Shown: positions 1-9,951, numbered from the stretch's first letter. The stretch is DNA of 64,000 nt from Prevotella amnii DSM 23384 = JCM 14753 (GCF_000378745.1 NZ_KB905273.1:24538-88537); one strand, 5' to 3'. Numbers and translations are program-made. Notes: generated by a model not told the origin, from the letters alone.

Positions 1-1
1 A

Positions 2-1156
2 ACAGGGCAGGTTATTATTATGGGAGAAGTACGCTCTAAAGAGTATGTTGATTTACAAACTGTAGCTCGTAAAACAATTAATAATATAGGCTATACTAAG
101 GCTGAATATCAGTTTGATGGTAATAGTTGTGGTGTTTTATCAGCCATTCACGAGCAGAGTGACGACATTAATCGTGGTGTAGAAAATGGTGATGATGAAA
201 ATCAAGGAGCAGGCGATCAAGGCATGATGTTTGGTTACGCTTGTAACGAAACAGATAATTATATTCCTGTAACTTTAGACCTTGCTCATCTTCTTATGAC
301 TACTTTAGCAGCTATTCGTAAAGAAGGTAAGCTCATGACCTATCTTCGCCCCGACTCAAAGAGTCAGGTTACTGTTGAATATAGCGATGATAATATCCCA
401 CAGCGTATAGATACCATAGTGGTATCTACACAGCATGACGATTTCATTAAGCCTTCAGATAGCTCAAAAGAAGCTCAGTCTAAGGCAGATGAGGCTATGC
501 TTGCAAAGATTCGTAAAGATGTTATTGAAATATTAATACCACGTGTTAAGGCTCAGATTACATCTACTAAGGTATTATCTCTTTTTAATGATAATATAAA
601 GTACTTAGTAAATCCTACTGGTAAGTTTGTTATTGGTGGTCCTCATGGCGATACAGGTCTTACAGGTCGTAAAATAATAGTAGATACATATGGTGGTAAA
701 GGTGCTCATGGTGGTGGTGCTTTTTCTGGCAAAGACCCCTCTAAGGTAGATCGCTCTGCTGCATATGCTTCACGTTATATTGCAAAAAACATGGTAGCAG
801 CAGGTGTCAGCGATGAAATATTGGTACAACTATCTTACGCTATAGGTGTAGCAGAGCCTGTTAGTGTATATGTAAACACCTATGGACGTTCTAATGTACA
901 ATTATCAGATGGTGAGATTGCTGAAAAGATAAAGTCTATGTTTGATCTTCGTCCTAAGTCTATTGAGCGTACATTAAAGCTTCGCCAGCCTATGTATCTT
1001 GAGACAGCAGCTTACGGACATATGGGAAGAAAGAACCAAATAGTGAAAAAACATTTTGAAAGCCATTACCATGACAAAAAAGAAATGGAAGTAGAGCTTT
1101 TTACATGGGAGAAACTTGATAAAGTAGATGATATTAAAAAGATTTTCGGATTGTAA
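2..1156 (+). CDS. metK: S-adenosylmethionine synthase (5' end outside window)
   Basis: MetK makes S-adenosylmethionine from ATP and methionine in the cytoplasm. The reading frame is already open at base 2 (T-G-Q-V-I-I before the first visible Met at base 20), so the first roughly 45 residues lie left of the window and the ATG at 20 is internal. The visible part carries both family signatures: the [25 protein letters not shown] block (coded near 634-690) and the [16 protein letters not shown] block (near 712-756) that binds the phosphates. The C-terminus is complete. The next gene starts 9 bp after the stop, so co-transcription with the hemD-rnpA group is plausible. No frameshift or odd composition was seen. 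Confidence 0.97.
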   Translation, partial: TGQVIIMGEVRSKEYVDLQTVARKTINNIGYTKAEYQFDGNSCGVLSAIHEQSDDINRGVENGDDENQGAGDQGMMFGYACNETDNYIPVTLDLAHLLMTTLAAIRKEGKLMTYLRPDSKSQVTVEYSDDNIPQRIDTIVVSTQHDDFIKPSDSSKEAQSKADEAMLAKIRKDVIEILIPRVKAQITSTKVLSLFNDNIKYLVNPTGKFVIGGPHGDTGLTGRKIIVDTYGGKGAHGGGAFSGKDPSKVDRSAAYASRYIAKNMVAAGVSDEILVQLSYAIGVAEPVSVYVNTYGRSNVQLSDGEIAEKIKSMFDLRPKSIERTLKLRQPMYLETAAYGHMGRKNQIVKKHFESHYHDKKEMEVELFTWEKLDKVDDIKKIFGL

Positions 1157-1165
1157 CTAACTTTA

Positions 1166-2098
1166 ATGGTAAATACCGATTCTCTTACCCTTCCTTCTAC
1201 ACTCTTGCTATCAAGAGTAGGTAGTACGAAAAAGGTAATGATGGATAAAAATTCTAAGAGCCAATCGCCTACCGATACTTTGGGAATAAGAGGTTTAAAG
1301 ACGCCAAAGCCATTTAAACTTTCTAATTTGCATTTCGAAGAAGAAGGATATTTTAAGGGTAACAAATATTTTAAGCTCGAAAAGAACAGCGTTTGGTATG
1401 GTCCTGAGCTTGGCGACCCTGTACCATATACGCTAAGTACTGACAATACACTATCTGGTGTATTGTTGGTTTGTTTTATTTTGGCTATGTTCAGTTTTTC
1501 TGTTTCAAGAAGTTTTATAATCAGTCAGATACAAACTTTTTTTGGAGCATCACGTAGTATGCAAGTAAAAGCAGAAAGCATATCTGAAGGAAGGATAATG
1601 CCACTACTATTATTACAAACATCTTTACTCCTTGGTGTTATCTTTTTTATTATCTGGGGGCATATATCTGGGGCTGTATGTAATAATGATGCACAACTTG
1701 TCAAGATAGCTATATTCTTTGCCGAGTTTGTAGGTTATTTCATTATTAAACGTTTTTTTTACTCTGTAGTAAACTGGACTTTCTTTGAAAATGAGCAGAG
1801 CCGTAATTGGACAAAGGCACGTCTCTTTTTAAACACTATAGAGGGGATATTACTTTTCCCCTTGGTTTTGTTATTGGTATATTTCAATTTATCTTTTCAT
1901 ATAGCCATTATTTATAGTGCTTTCGTTGTCTTTTTTGTTAAAATCCTACAGCTTTATAAAAGCTATATTATCTTTTTCAGCAGAAGAACTATCAGTTTGC
2001 AAATAATTTTGTACTTTTGCACTTTAGAAATAATACCATTAATACTTTTATGGGGAGTTTTAACTCTAACAGGTAACTATTTGAATATAAACTTTTAG
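1166..2098 (+). CDS. DUF4271 membrane protein
   Basis: This is a 310-residue integral membrane protein with a soluble N-terminal region of about 90 residues and then about six hydrophobic segments (roughly residues 95-117, 145-165, 175-195, 222-245, 250-268 and 285-305). The sequence type and its place directly upstream of hemD match the DUF4271 family, which is restricted to Bacteroidetes. Its molecular role is not established. The start is the ATG 9 bp after the metK stop, and the stop lies 6 bp before hemD, so it is probably translated from the same transcript. An apparent ORF on the opposite strand across its 5' end is a shadow. Confidence 0.85.
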   Translation: MVNTDSLTLPSTLLLSRVGSTKKVMMDKNSKSQSPTDTLGIRGLKTPKPFKLSNLHFEEEGYFKGNKYFKLEKNSVWYGPELGDPVPYTLSTDNTLSGVLLVCFILAMFSFSVSRSFIISQIQTFFGASRSMQVKAESISEGRIMPLLLLQTSLLLGVIFFIIWGHISGAVCNNDAQLVKIAIFFAEFVGYFIIKRFFYSVVNWTFFENEQSRNWTKARLFLNTIEGILLFPLVLLLVYFNLSFHIAIIYSAFVVFFVKILQLYKSYIIFFSRRTISLQIILYFCTLEIIPLILLWGVLTLTGNYLNINF

Positions 2099-2104
2099 AA
2101 TGCG

Positions 2105-2860
2105 ATGATAAAGAAAATATTGGTTTCACAACCTAAACCAACAAGCGATAAATCGCCCTATTATGATATATCTTCCGACTTAGGTGTGGAATTAGTTTTT
2201 AGACCCTTCTTTAAGGTTGAGGGGATTTCTTCTAAAGAATTTCGTCAGCAAAAGATCAATTTGTTAGATTATACTGCAGTAGTTTTCACCTCTCGTCATG
2301 CAGTGGATAATTACTTTAAGTTGGCAAAAGAGTTGCGTATCACTATACCAGAAGATATGAAATACTTTTGTGTTATTGAGACCATAGCTCTCTATATCCA
2401 AAAATATGTGCAATATAGGAAGCGTAAAGTGTTCTTTGGCAATACTGGAAAAATAGATAGCTTGATACCTTTAATGCAAAAGCATAAGAATGAAAAGTTT
2501 TTAGTTCCACAAAGTTCTGTTCATAATAGTGCTATTTCTTCTTTGCTTGATGCTCATAAGTTAAAGCATACAGAGTGTATAATGTATCGCACTGTTACTA
2601 ATAACATGTCAGAAGAAGAGGTCAAAAATTTTGATTATGACATGGTTGTTCTATTCTCTACGACGGGTGTAAAAGCCTTAAAAGAAAATGTTCCTGGTTT
2701 AGAACAAGGCGATGTTAAGGTAGCTGCTTTCGGTTCGGCTACAGCTAAAGCAGTAGGAGACTTAGGTTATCGTTTAGACCTTGAAGCACCTACAGCGCAA
2801 TACCCTTCTATGACCGGTGCTTTAAAGGCGTATTTAGAGGCAAATAATAGGGTAAAATAA
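2105..2860 (+). CDS. hemD: Uroporphyrinogen-III synthase
   Basis: A HemD-family protein of 251 residues, the usual size. HemD closes the linear tetrapyrrole hydroxymethylbilane to uroporphyrinogen III with inversion of ring D, a cytosolic step of haem synthesis. Visible family features are the N-terminal Rossmann-like half (KKILVSQPKPTS, then VVFTSRHAVDNYF) and the second half with 'VVLFSTTGVKAL' and 'VAAFGSATAKAVGDLGYR'. HemD proteins diverge strongly, so the call rests on these motifs plus the DUF4271-hemD-rnpA order typical of Bacteroidetes. The stop codon overlaps the next start (TAATG at 2858-2862), suggesting translational coupling. Confidence 0.85.
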   Translation: MIKKILVSQPKPTSDKSPYYDISSDLGVELVFRPFFKVEGISSKEFRQQKINLLDYTAVVFTSRHAVDNYFKLAKELRITIPEDMKYFCVIETIALYIQKYVQYRKRKVFFGNTGKIDSLIPLMQKHKNEKFLVPQSSVHNSAISSLLDAHKLKHTECIMYRTVTNNMSEEEVKNFDYDMVVLFSTTGVKALKENVPGLEQGDVKVAAFGSATAKAVGDLGYRLDLEAPTAQYPSMTGALKAYLEANNRVK

Positions 2861-3357
2861 TGTCTATTTTATACACAGATGCATGTTCAAAACTTATATC
2901 TTCGGAACGTAAGCCATCTATGTTTAAGTTCCGTAAAGCTGAACGCCTGTGTAGTAAAAAACAAATAGAACTGCTCTTTGAGGGTGGTGCCAGCAAATCA
3001 ATGACGGCATTTCCCTTAAGAGCAGTTTTTCGTTTTATACCTAACGAAGCTGTTCAAAACAATAAAAAAGCAGAGCTTATCAATAACAACGTTAATACCG
3101 TCGATGCTCAGGTACAGCTGCTTATTAGTGTTCCTAAAAAGTTTTTTAAAAGAGCTGTAAAGAGAAATCGCATAAAACGACAAATACGTGAAGCTTTTAG
3201 AAAGAACCGTTCGTTACTTAACACGGTGCTTACCTCTTATAAGGATAAACAGCTACTTATAGCCATGATATGGCTTGATGATAAGCTATATAGCTCTATT
3301 CAGATAGAACAACGTGTGTGCCACTTAATGAAACGTATAGGAGAGGTAGAGATATGA
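2860..3357 (+). CDS. rnpA: Ribonuclease P protein component
   Basis: Small basic protein subunit of RNase P, which helps the catalytic RNA process pre-tRNA 5' ends. The RnpA signature is clear at '[18 protein letters not shown]' (about residues 102-119), preceded by the usual '[12 protein letters not shown]' start region. The ATG at 2860 overlaps the hemD stop and gives 165 residues. An in-frame ATG at 2920 (M-F-K-F-R-K) gives 145 residues, closer to the family norm, so the first 20 residues are doubtful. The stop overlaps the yidD start (ATGA at 3354-3357). rnpA and yidD are neighbours in most bacteria, here without rpmH or dnaA. Confidence 0.95.
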   Translation: MSILYTDACSKLISSERKPSMFKFRKAERLCSKKQIELLFEGGASKSMTAFPLRAVFRFIPNEAVQNNKKAELINNNVNTVDAQVQLLISVPKKFFKRAVKRNRIKRQIREAFRKNRSLLNTVLTSYKDKQLLIAMIWLDDKLYSSIQIEQRVCHLMKRIGEVEI

Positions 3358-3629
3358 AATCATTAAATGATATAAAAGGCAATTGGATAAAAAAGATTAT
3401 ACACCTTTGTTCGTATAGTCTTTCCATATTATTATGTATACCTATTGTGTTTTATCAACATTTTATCTCACCATTTACACCACCTTCATGCCGTTTTACA
3501 CCGTCCTGTTCTGTCTATGCTAAACAAGCTATCATGAAACATGGCCCTATAAAGGGGCTTGCATTAGCTATTTGGCGCATCTTACGATGTAACCCATGGG
3601 GAGGAAGTGGTTATGATCCAGTACCATAA
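3354..3629 (+). CDS. yidD: Membrane protein insertion efficiency factor YidD
   Basis: A 91-residue YidD-family protein thought to help YidC-dependent insertion of inner-membrane proteins. It has an N-terminal hydrophobic helix (about residues 14-34) and the cysteine-rich family core '[18 protein letters not shown]', followed by '[20 protein letters not shown]' and the terminal 'GSGYDPVP'. I chose the ATG at 3354 because it overlaps the rnpA stop as ATGA and begins where family members begin. A longer frame from a GTG at 3318 would only add 12 residues read out of frame from rnpA. Confidence 0.93.
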   Translation: MKSLNDIKGNWIKKIIHLCSYSLSILLCIPIVFYQHFISPFTPPSCRFTPSCSVYAKQAIMKHGPIKGLALAIWRILRCNPWGGSGYDPVP

Positions 3630-3700
3630 CCTAATATTATAATATCCAGACTAATAATAATAAATAAAAATTTTGCATATAACCCTAAAACAATAAAGCA

Positions 3701-4999
3701 ATGAAGAACTTTGTAGAAGAACTACGTTGGCGTGGAATGTTGGCACAGATGATGCCAGGTACGGAAGAGTTTTTAATGAAAGAAATGGTATCAGCCTATT
3801 TAGGTACTGACCCAACTGCCGACTCACTGCATATCGGACATCTGTGCGGCATAATGATGTTACGCCATTTGCAGCGTTGTGGCCATAAGCCTTACCTACT
3901 TGTTGGTGGTGCTACGGGTATGATTGGCGACCCTTCCGGTAAGAGTCAGGAACGCAATTTACTTGATGCTGATACCTTATACCATAATCAGGAAGCTATA
4001 AAAAAACAGGTTAGCAAGTTTTTAGATTTCGATAGTACTGAGCCTAATAAAGCTGAAATGGTTAATAATTATGATTGGATGAAAGACTTTACCTTTCTCG
4101 ATTTTGCTCGTACCGTAGGTAAACATATTACTGTAAACTATATGATGGCCAAAGATAGCGTTAAGCGTAGATTAAACGGTGAGGCTTCAGATGGGCTTTC
4201 TTTCACAGAATTTACATACCAACTTCTACAAGGTTACGACTTTCTTTATCAGTATCAGCATTATGGCATAAAGTTGCAACTGGGTGGTAACGATCAATGG
4301 GGTAACATGACTACTGGTTCTGAACTTATCCGACGTACCCTCGGAAGTGAGGCTGAGGCTTATTGTCTCACTTGTCCACTTATAACAAAGGCTGATGGGA
4401 AAAAGTTTGGAAAAACCGAAAGCGGCAATATATGGTTAGATCGTAACCGCACTACCCCTTATGCCTTTTATCAATTCTGGCTCAATGTCTCTGATGATGA
4501 TGCTGCAAAATATATCAAAATATTTACTTCGCTCGATCAAACTACTATAGAAGCACTGATAGAAGAGCATAGTGCTGACCCCGGTCGACGTATTCTTCAG
4601 CATCGTTTAGCAGAGGAAGTTACTCGTATGGTTCACTCACAAGAGGATCTTGATATGGCTATTGCTGCATCAAATATCCTCTTTGGCAAAAGTACTAAAG
4701 AGAATTTGTTACAGCTTGACGAACAAACCTTTACTGATGTTTTTAAAGATGTACCTCATTATGAGATAAGCAAAGATGTTTTAGGACAGCCTGCCGTTGA
4801 GGTTATGAATCAGGAAGGCATGAATATTTTCCCATCAAAAAGCGAGATGCGCAAACTTGTAAAAGGAGGAGGAGTAGCTCTCAACAAAGAAAAACTTACT
4901 GCTTTCGATCAAGTAATTACAGCTAATGACCTCATAGATGGTAAATATCTTTTAGTGCAAAAGGGTAAGAAAAATTACTCTTTAATTATTGTAAAGTAA
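3701..4999 (+). CDS. tyrS: Tyrosyl-tRNA synthetase
   Basis: Class I aminoacyl-tRNA synthetase that charges tRNA-Tyr, 432 residues, a normal bacterial length. The ATP-binding HIGH motif is at residues 44-47 and the KMSKS-equivalent loop is KFGKT at 235-239, the form usual for bacterial TyrRS. The C-terminal S4-like RNA-binding region begins around residue 370 ('[19 protein letters not shown]'). It lies 71 bp after yidD. A strong hairpin follows at 5017-5067. No T-box or other leader element was seen in the short upstream gap. Confidence 0.98.
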   Translation: MKNFVEELRWRGMLAQMMPGTEEFLMKEMVSAYLGTDPTADSLHIGHLCGIMMLRHLQRCGHKPYLLVGGATGMIGDPSGKSQERNLLDADTLYHNQEAIKKQVSKFLDFDSTEPNKAEMVNNYDWMKDFTFLDFARTVGKHITVNYMMAKDSVKRRLNGEASDGLSFTEFTYQLLQGYDFLYQYQHYGIKLQLGGNDQWGNMTTGSELIRRTLGSEAEAYCLTCPLITKADGKKFGKTESGNIWLDRNRTTPYAFYQFWLNVSDDDAAKYIKIFTSLDQTTIEALIEEHSADPGRRILQHRLAEEVTRMVHSQEDLDMAIAASNILFGKSTKENLLQLDEQTFTDVFKDVPHYEISKDVLGQPAVEVMNQEGMNIFPSKSEMRKLVKGGGVALNKEKLTAFDQVITANDLIDGKYLLVQKGKKNYSLIIVK

Positions 5000-5016
5000 T
5001 AAAATAATATTCACAT

Positions 5017-5067
5017 AATATGCAAACAGGGTATGAAAAATAACTTTTCATACCCTGTTTGCATATT
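5017..5067. terminator. Perfect 23-bp hairpin after tyrS
   Basis: Bases 5017-5039 and 5045-5067 are exact reverse complements (23 bp) around a 5-base loop. The core is GCAAACAGGGTATG / CATACCCTGTTTGC. It lies 18 bp after tyrS and faces the converging ybeY gene, so it probably ends transcription from the left. The stem is longer than most intrinsic terminators and lacks a long T-run directly after it. Confidence 0.75.
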
Positions 5068-5160
5068 GTTATTACCTACATTAAATGCTTAAAGATTAAC
5101 TCCTTAAATATAACACTATACTGTTTAAAAAGAAATACATTACACCTTTGAAAGAAATTT

Positions 5161-5215
5161 AATCTATTTTTGTGTCATTTTTAACTTATTTTTCTATCAA
5201 AAATAATCTATTTTT
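5161..5215 (+). repeat. 55-nt intergenic AT repeat, copy A
   Basis: One of three 55-nt copies in this window (others at 15588 and 42400). All three have the same length and share 38 of 55 positions by my alignment. Fixed parts are TATTTTT at repeat positions 5-11, 27-33 and 49-55 (22-bp phasing), TTTTAA at 19-24, and CAAAAATA at 38-45, which can pair with the second TATTTTT. This copy lies 162 bp after tyrS, in the gap between convergent tyrS and ybeY. Function unknown. Confidence 0.6.
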
Positions 5216-5278
5216 CATAGCTACAGTTATTCCCTTATATACAAAAAATTTATTTTTTTACTTTTAAAAGATTATATT

Positions 5279-5713
5279 TTACTTTTCTTCTGCTTCCATC
5301 TTACGCAGTAATATTAAGGCTTTATTTTCATTATCTTCCATTATTTCACGTTCTCCTGGCCCTTTATCATTTATACCACACAGATGTAAAATACCATGAA
5401 TAATAACACGTTCCAATTCGTTTTGGTATGTCTTTTTAAATAGTTCTGCGTTAGTGCGTACAGTGTCTATAGATATAACAAGATCTCCACTTATTGTGTT
5501 TGCCTCATCATAATCAAAGGTAATAATATCAGTGTAGTAATCGTGCTTAAGATATTCATTGTTTATCTGTAGTATCTTTTCATCATTTACAAACATATAG
5601 CCTATATCTCCCGTTTCATAACCATGACTTTTTGCCACTGCTTTTATCCACTTAGATATTAGTCTTTTCCTTATTTTAGGCATCTTAACGCCTTCAGCAC
5701 TATATGTTATCAT
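5279..5713 (-). CDS. ybeY: Endoribonuclease YbeY (rRNA maturation factor)
   Basis: Metal-dependent RNase involved in 16S rRNA 3'-end maturation and ribosome quality control, 144 residues. The metal site is in 'HGILHLCGINDKG': H106 and H110 are present, while the third ligand position (+6) is D116 rather than the His of proteobacterial YbeY; as far as I recall this is normal for Bacteroidetes. 'YYTDIITFDY' at 59-68 is also typical. The start at 5713 keeps the N-terminal ITYSAEGVKMP segment; a second Met at residue 11 is possible. coaD lies upstream on the same strand with a 58-bp gap. Confidence 0.95.
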   Translation of the reverse strand: MITYSAEGVKMPKIRKRLISKWIKAVAKSHGYETGDIGYMFVNDEKILQINNEYLKHDYYTDIITFDYDEANTISGDLVISIDTVRTNAELFKKTYQNELERVIIHGILHLCGINDKGPGEREIMEDNENKALILLRKMEAEEK

Positions 5714-5771
5714 ATTTTTTTTTATTTTGTTTTTTATAATTTCTTATAAATATAATTATATCTTATCGTCC

Positions 5772-6224
5772 TTATAATATATATCCATCTGGTATATAAG
5801 GCTTAACGTCTTGACCAAAGTGTATTAATTCCCTAACTATACTTGAGCTAATGCTAGATAACGATGGCTCTGTAAAAAGTAATATCGTTTCTATTCCACC
5901 TATCTGCTTGTTTATATCAGCTTGTTCTCGCTCATATTCAAAGTCTTTTACACTTCGTATTCCTTTTATTAAATATTGAGCTTGTTCCTTCTGTGCAAAA
6001 CTTACCGTAAGACCAGCATAGGCTTTTACTTCTATTTTGGGCTCGTTAGCATACAAAATAGCTATTTTTTTCACCTTTTCCTCAGATGTCAGCATTGATT
6101 TCTTATGTTCGTTTATCCCCACTGCTATCACTATTTTATCAAACAAGGGTAAAGCACGTTGTACTATAGACGCATGTCCTATTGTAAAAGGATCAAAACT
6201 ACCTGCAAAAATACCTATCTTCAT
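5772..6224 (-). CDS. coaD: Pantetheine-phosphate adenylyltransferase
   Basis: CoaD transfers AMP from ATP to 4'-phosphopantetheine, the penultimate step of coenzyme A synthesis. The nucleotidyltransferase motif GSFDPFTIGH is at residues 8-17 (T/HxGH class) and the C-terminal 'SISSSIVREL' block is present. The family begins M-K-I-G-I-F-A-G-S-F-D-P-F, so I place the start at the ATG ending at 6224 (150 residues), not at a Met 19 codons further upstream. It precedes ybeY on the same strand. Confidence 0.95.
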   Translation of the reverse strand: MKIGIFAGSFDPFTIGHASIVQRALPLFDKIVIAVGINEHKKSMLTSEEKVKKIAILYANEPKIEVKAYAGLTVSFAQKEQAQYLIKGIRSVKDFEYEREQADINKQIGGIETILLFTEPSLSSISSSIVRELIHFGQDVKPYIPDGYIL

Positions 6225-6352
6225 ACACTTTTGATGTTTTTGCAAATATACATTAAAATGAGCAGATAACCAAAGAAGCATTATTTAAAAGAATAATAAG
6301 CTATAATTAAAAGCCGACGCAGATACATATTTTTACAAACAAAACAATTAGC

Positions 6353-7582
6353 TTATTTATATATCAAAGTTATTAGATTATCTTTGTTAAATAAGTCTTT
6401 AGCCACAGTCTGAATATCACTAACTGTAATATTATCAATATATTTATATAGCTTTTGAGTATCCTTTAACATACCATAATGTAAAAATAACTTTCCAAAA
6501 TCTAACGCATAAGCCTCTCTGTTATCAGCAGCAATACCTATCTGTCCCTTTATTTGCCTTTTTGCCTTATACAGCTCTTTATCGGTAAGCGGTGCTTCCA
6601 TTATTTTGTTTAGCTCTTCCCTAATAAGATTTAAACAAGTATCTACATCATGGGAATCGCAACCAAAGTATATACTCCATATTCCAGCACTCTCATAAGT
6701 AGCCATTGTGCTCTCAACGGTATATACTAATCCGTTTTTCTCTCGCAAACTAAGATTAAGACGTGCCGACATACCAGGACCTCCTATAATATTATTAAGC
6801 AGATAGAGTGGCATATAACGTTTATCATGTATGCTATAAGCATGTGTACCTATCATGACATGTGTCTGATGTGTATCTTTATTTATTATAATAGGTGATG
6901 TTATGCCTTGTGCGTAATGTGGTATAAGCATTGGTGGCTTTACTTTTTTACGCGGTTTTATATTAGGAGTATACTTGCTTAATAATGTAACAAGCTGCTT
7001 AAATGAGATGTTTCCATAAGCATAAAATATAGCATTATCTGGGCGATAATATTTCTTTGTAAAGCGTAAAGCGTCTGCTGTAGTAAAACTTCTTACTGTT
7101 TTAGCTTCACCAAGTATGGCATGACCTAAAGAATGATGCCGAAAGATAATATTTTCAAACTCATCGAAGATAAGTTCTGAGGGAGAATCATTATACAATT
7201 CTATCTCATCACAAATAACCTCTACCTCCTTATTTATTTCGTTTTGAGGATAAGTACTATTAAAAACAATGTCGCTCAACAGATCAATAGCCATTTCTAC
7301 ATATTCATTTAGAATAGCAGAATAATATACCGTTTCGCTTTTTGTGGTATAAGCATTAAGATCAGCTCCTACATCTTCCAAATAATTAATTATATCGAGT
7401 GAGTCTCTGTGCTTTGTACCCTTAAACGTAACGTGTTCACAAAAGTGAGCAAGCCCCTCTTCGCCTATAACTTCATCTGAAGTTCCTGCATTAATTTCAT
7501 AACCACAATATACCACATTAGCTTCTGAAGGTAAGTGGATAATGCGCAGTCCGTTATCAAGTGTTGCTATATTATACTTCAT
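6353..7582 (-). CDS. M16 family zinc peptidase (processing-protease type)
   Basis: A single-unit M16B metallopeptidase of 409 residues. The inverted zinc motif H-x-x-E-H is intact (H46, E49, H50 in 'HFCEHVTFKGT') and the third ligand E126 lies 76 residues later in 'VEVICDEIE', the usual spacing. The C-terminal half has the second M16 fold with 'GGPGMSARLNLSLREKNGLVYTV', containing the R/Y pair that closes on the substrate. No signal peptide is visible, so it is probably cytoplasmic; the substrate is unknown. It is transcribed towards coaD with a 128-bp gap and divergently from the PfkB kinase. Confidence 0.92.
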   Translation of the reverse strand: MKYNIATLDNGLRIIHLPSEANVVYCGYEINAGTSDEVIGEEGLAHFCEHVTFKGTKHRDSLDIINYLEDVGADLNAYTTKSETVYYSAILNEYVEMAIDLLSDIVFNSTYPQNEINKEVEVICDEIELYNDSPSELIFDEFENIIFRHHSLGHAILGEAKTVRSFTTADALRFTKKYYRPDNAIFYAYGNISFKQLVTLLSKYTPNIKPRKKVKPPMLIPHYAQGITSPIIINKDTHQTHVMIGTHAYSIHDKRYMPLYLLNNIIGGPGMSARLNLSLREKNGLVYTVESTMATYESAGIWSIYFGCDSHDVDTCLNLIREELNKIMEAPLTDKELYKAKRQIKGQIGIAADNREAYALDFGKLFLHYGMLKDTQKLYKYIDNITVSDIQTVAKDLFNKDNLITLIYK

Positions 7583-7620
7583 AAGATATATGCAAAATTA
7601 GGAAAAAAGAATTAAAAGGC

Positions 7621-7651
7621 TTTGCATTTCCCCTAAATAGCAGTAAATTTG
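7621..7651 (+). promoter_or_regulatory. Bacteroidetes-type promoter for the PfkB kinase
   Basis: TTTG at 7621-7624, a 19-bp spacer and TAAATTTG at 7644-7651 match the primary sigma consensus of Bacteroidetes (TTTG / TAnnTTTG). The expected start of transcription, near 7657, leaves a leader of about 68 nt. Confidence 0.7.
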
Positions 7652-7724
7652 CATAATAATAATGTATTTAGAGTGTGCTTTGTGTTGAGTACGTTGTTAA
7701 TAAAACATCAAAAATTAAATAGTA

Positions 7725-8657
7725 ATGCGTAAAATAATTGGCATTGGCGAAACTGTTTTAGATATTATTTTTAAGGACAGTAAGCCCATAGAAGCTGTAC
7801 CTGGAGGTTCCACTTTTAATGCTATCACCTCTTTAGGTAGGTGTGGTGTAAGTGTGTTTTTTATATCCGAGGCAGGTGATGACAGAGTGGGGCGTTACAT
7901 TTTAAGCTTCCTTAAAGATAATGGAGTGGACACAGGGAATGTAAATATGTCTAATGGGTTTAAATCGTCTTTATCACTTGCTTTTCTCAACGAGCATAAT
8001 GATGCTGAATATATCTTCTATAAAGATGAGGCATATAATCAGCTCGATTTCAAACTTCCTGACATTCAAGCTGACGATATTATCCTTTTTGGGTCATATT
8101 ACGCCGTTAACCCTATGCTTAGAGCTCAAATAGTAAGTTTGCTTGATTATGCACGCAGAAAAAAAGCTATTATCTATTATGATGTAAATTTTCGTCCATC
8201 ACATCGTGATGAAGTAATAAAAATAACACCAAACCTGCTCGAAAATTTCGATTACGCAGATATTGTAAGAGGTAGTAAAGAAGACTTTGAAACATTATAC
8301 AAGCTAACTGATGGCGAAAAAGTATTCAACTCTTATATCTCCTTTTATTGTAAACGTTTTATTTATACACAAGGAGCTAACCCTATAGAGGTGCGCGGTG
8401 ATCATAATTTTGCAAAGTCATACCCCGTAATAAGTAGCAATATTGTAAGTACCGTTGGTGCTGGAGACAACTTTAATGCTGGTTTTATCTATGGCTTACT
8501 TAAATATCACATTACAAAAGACATTTTAGATAAAGGCTTAACAGAAGAACAATGGGACGCATTAGTAGCTTGCGGACAACGTTTTTCTGAAGAAGCATGT
8601 AAAGGGATATTCAATTATGTGAGCAAAGACTTTGGCAAAAAGATGCAAATAAAATAA
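7725..8657 (+). CDS. PfkB-family carbohydrate kinase (fructokinase-like)
   Basis: Ribokinase/PfkB-fold sugar kinase of 310 residues. The N-terminal motif 'AVPGGSTFNAITSLGRCG' (about residues 24-41) holds the substrate-binding GG, and the C-terminal 'TVGAGDNFNAGF' carries the catalytic base D248 and the anion hole. The sequence resembles Bacteroidetes proteins annotated as fructokinase, but the substrate cannot be fixed from sequence. It is preceded by a good promoter and followed after 41 bp by the flavodiiron gene, with no obvious functional link. Confidence 0.88.
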   Translation: MRKIIGIGETVLDIIFKDSKPIEAVPGGSTFNAITSLGRCGVSVFFISEAGDDRVGRYILSFLKDNGVDTGNVNMSNGFKSSLSLAFLNEHNDAEYIFYKDEAYNQLDFKLPDIQADDIILFGSYYAVNPMLRAQIVSLLDYARRKKAIIYYDVNFRPSHRDEVIKITPNLLENFDYADIVRGSKEDFETLYKLTDGEKVFNSYISFYCKRFIYTQGANPIEVRGDHNFAKSYPVISSNIVSTVGAGDNFNAGFIYGLLKYHITKDILDKGLTEEQWDALVACGQRFSEEACKGIFNYVSKDFGKKMQIK

Positions 8658-8698
8658 AATTTAATACAGAAATATAAGAATAAAATTTAATATAATAT

Positions 8699-9889
8699 AT
8701 GAAAGAAATCGCTAACAAAGTGTATTATGTAGGTGTAAACGACCGCCATAAAACTCATTTTGAGGGACTTTGGCCACTTCCATACGGTGTAAGTTATAAC
8801 TCATATTTAATAAAAGACAAAAATAAGATTTGCTTAATAGATACAGTAGAAGTAGACTTTTTTATGCAATTCTTAAATAATTTGCGAGAAGTTATTGGCG
8901 ATTCTCCTATTGATTATGTAGTCATTAATCATATGGAACCTGACCATTCAAGCTCTTTAGCTTTACTTAAAAAGTATTATCCCGAAATAAAATTAGTGGG
9001 TAATAAGAAAACTTTTGAAATGGTAGCAGGATTTTATGGTATAAAAGAAGATACTCTTGAGGTGAAAAATGGCACATCTTTATCTCTTGGAGATTATACA
9101 TTGAAATTTTATCTAACACCTATGGTACATTGGCCAGAGACAATGGTAACATGCTGTGAAGGACCTTCTAATTTCCTTTTCACGGGAGATGCTTTCGGTG
9201 CTTTTGGTGCTTTAAATGGTGCTATAGTAGATGATGACATGGATACAGAGATGTGGTGGGACGAAATGGTGAGATATTATTCTAACATTGTTGGAAAGTA
9301 TGGACTACAAGTGCAGAACGCTTTAAAAAAGATAGCAGAGCTTTCCATTGAATATATATGCTCTACACATGGTCCTGTTTGGCATAAAGAGGCGAATAAA
9401 GTGATAGAAATATACGACCATTTATCTAAATATGAAACAAATAATGGTTTAGTTATTTGCTATGGATCTATGTATGGTAACACTGAACAAATGGCAGAAC
9501 TTATAGCAGAAGGAGCTTCTAAAACCGGATTAAAAACCATCAAAATACATAATGTTTCTAAGATACATCATAGTTATATTATAAAAGATATATTTAAATA
9601 TCGTGGACTTATTATGGGCGCACCTACATATAATGCTGGTATTTTCCATGATATGGAATCGCTTTTGAGCGAGATTGAAAATCGTGATATTAAGAATCAT
9701 TACCTTGGTTACTTTGGTTCGTTTGCATGGGCACAGAAGAGTGTAAAAATACTTGATGCTTGGGCAGAAAAAAACAAATACTTTGAAGTAGTGGGAGAGC
9801 CTGTTACTATGAAACTTGGAATTAGCCCAGAAATAAGAGAAAAATGCTTAAACTTAGGCAAAGAAATGGCTAATAGATTATTAAACTAA
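8699..9889 (+). CDS. Flavodiiron protein (FprA-type A flavoprotein)
   Basis: Cytoplasmic O2/NO reductase of 396 residues, used by anaerobes to remove traces of oxygen or nitric oxide. The metallo-beta-lactamase-like domain has the diiron ligands H78-x-E80-x-D82-H83, H144, D164 and H224. The flavodoxin domain starts near residue 250 with the FMN-binding loop 'YGSMYGNTEQ' (255-264). It has only these two domains, so electrons must come from a separate rubredoxin or reductase, which is not in this window. A hairpin terminator follows. Confidence 0.95.
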   Translation: MKEIANKVYYVGVNDRHKTHFEGLWPLPYGVSYNSYLIKDKNKICLIDTVEVDFFMQFLNNLREVIGDSPIDYVVINHMEPDHSSSLALLKKYYPEIKLVGNKKTFEMVAGFYGIKEDTLEVKNGTSLSLGDYTLKFYLTPMVHWPETMVTCCEGPSNFLFTGDAFGAFGALNGAIVDDDMDTEMWWDEMVRYYSNIVGKYGLQVQNALKKIAELSIEYICSTHGPVWHKEANKVIEIYDHLSKYETNNGLVICYGSMYGNTEQMAELIAEGASKTGLKTIKIHNVSKIHHSYIIKDIFKYRGLIMGAPTYNAGIFHDMESLLSEIENRDIKNHYLGYFGSFAWAQKSVKILDAWAEKNKYFEVVGEPVTMKLGISPEIREKCLNLGKEMANRLLN

Positions 9890-9900
9890 AATATTAAAAA

Positions 9901-9951
9901 GAAAGGATTAAAAGCTTACGAACTGTAAACAACTATACTTTTAATTCTTTC
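9901..9951 (+). terminator. Hairpin after the flavodiiron gene
   Basis: GAAAGGATTAAAAG (9901-9914) pairs with CTTTTAATTCTTTC (9938-9951) with one wobble. T-rich DNA follows. The rest of the 359-bp gap up to 10248 shows only AT-rich DNA and a -7-like TATCTTTG at 10177-10184 without a clear TTTG partner; no gene was seen in it. Confidence 0.55.

Noticed and set aside
1066..1446. 126-residue ORF on the minus strand over the metK/DUF4271 junction
   Set aside because: It overlaps two well-supported + strand genes, has no family motif, and its composition is that expected of an antisense frame.
3738..3756. TTGGCACAGATGATGCCA, resembling a sigma-54 -24 element or operator
   Set aside because: It lies inside the conserved tyrS coding sequence and lacks a proper -12 GC element at the right distance.
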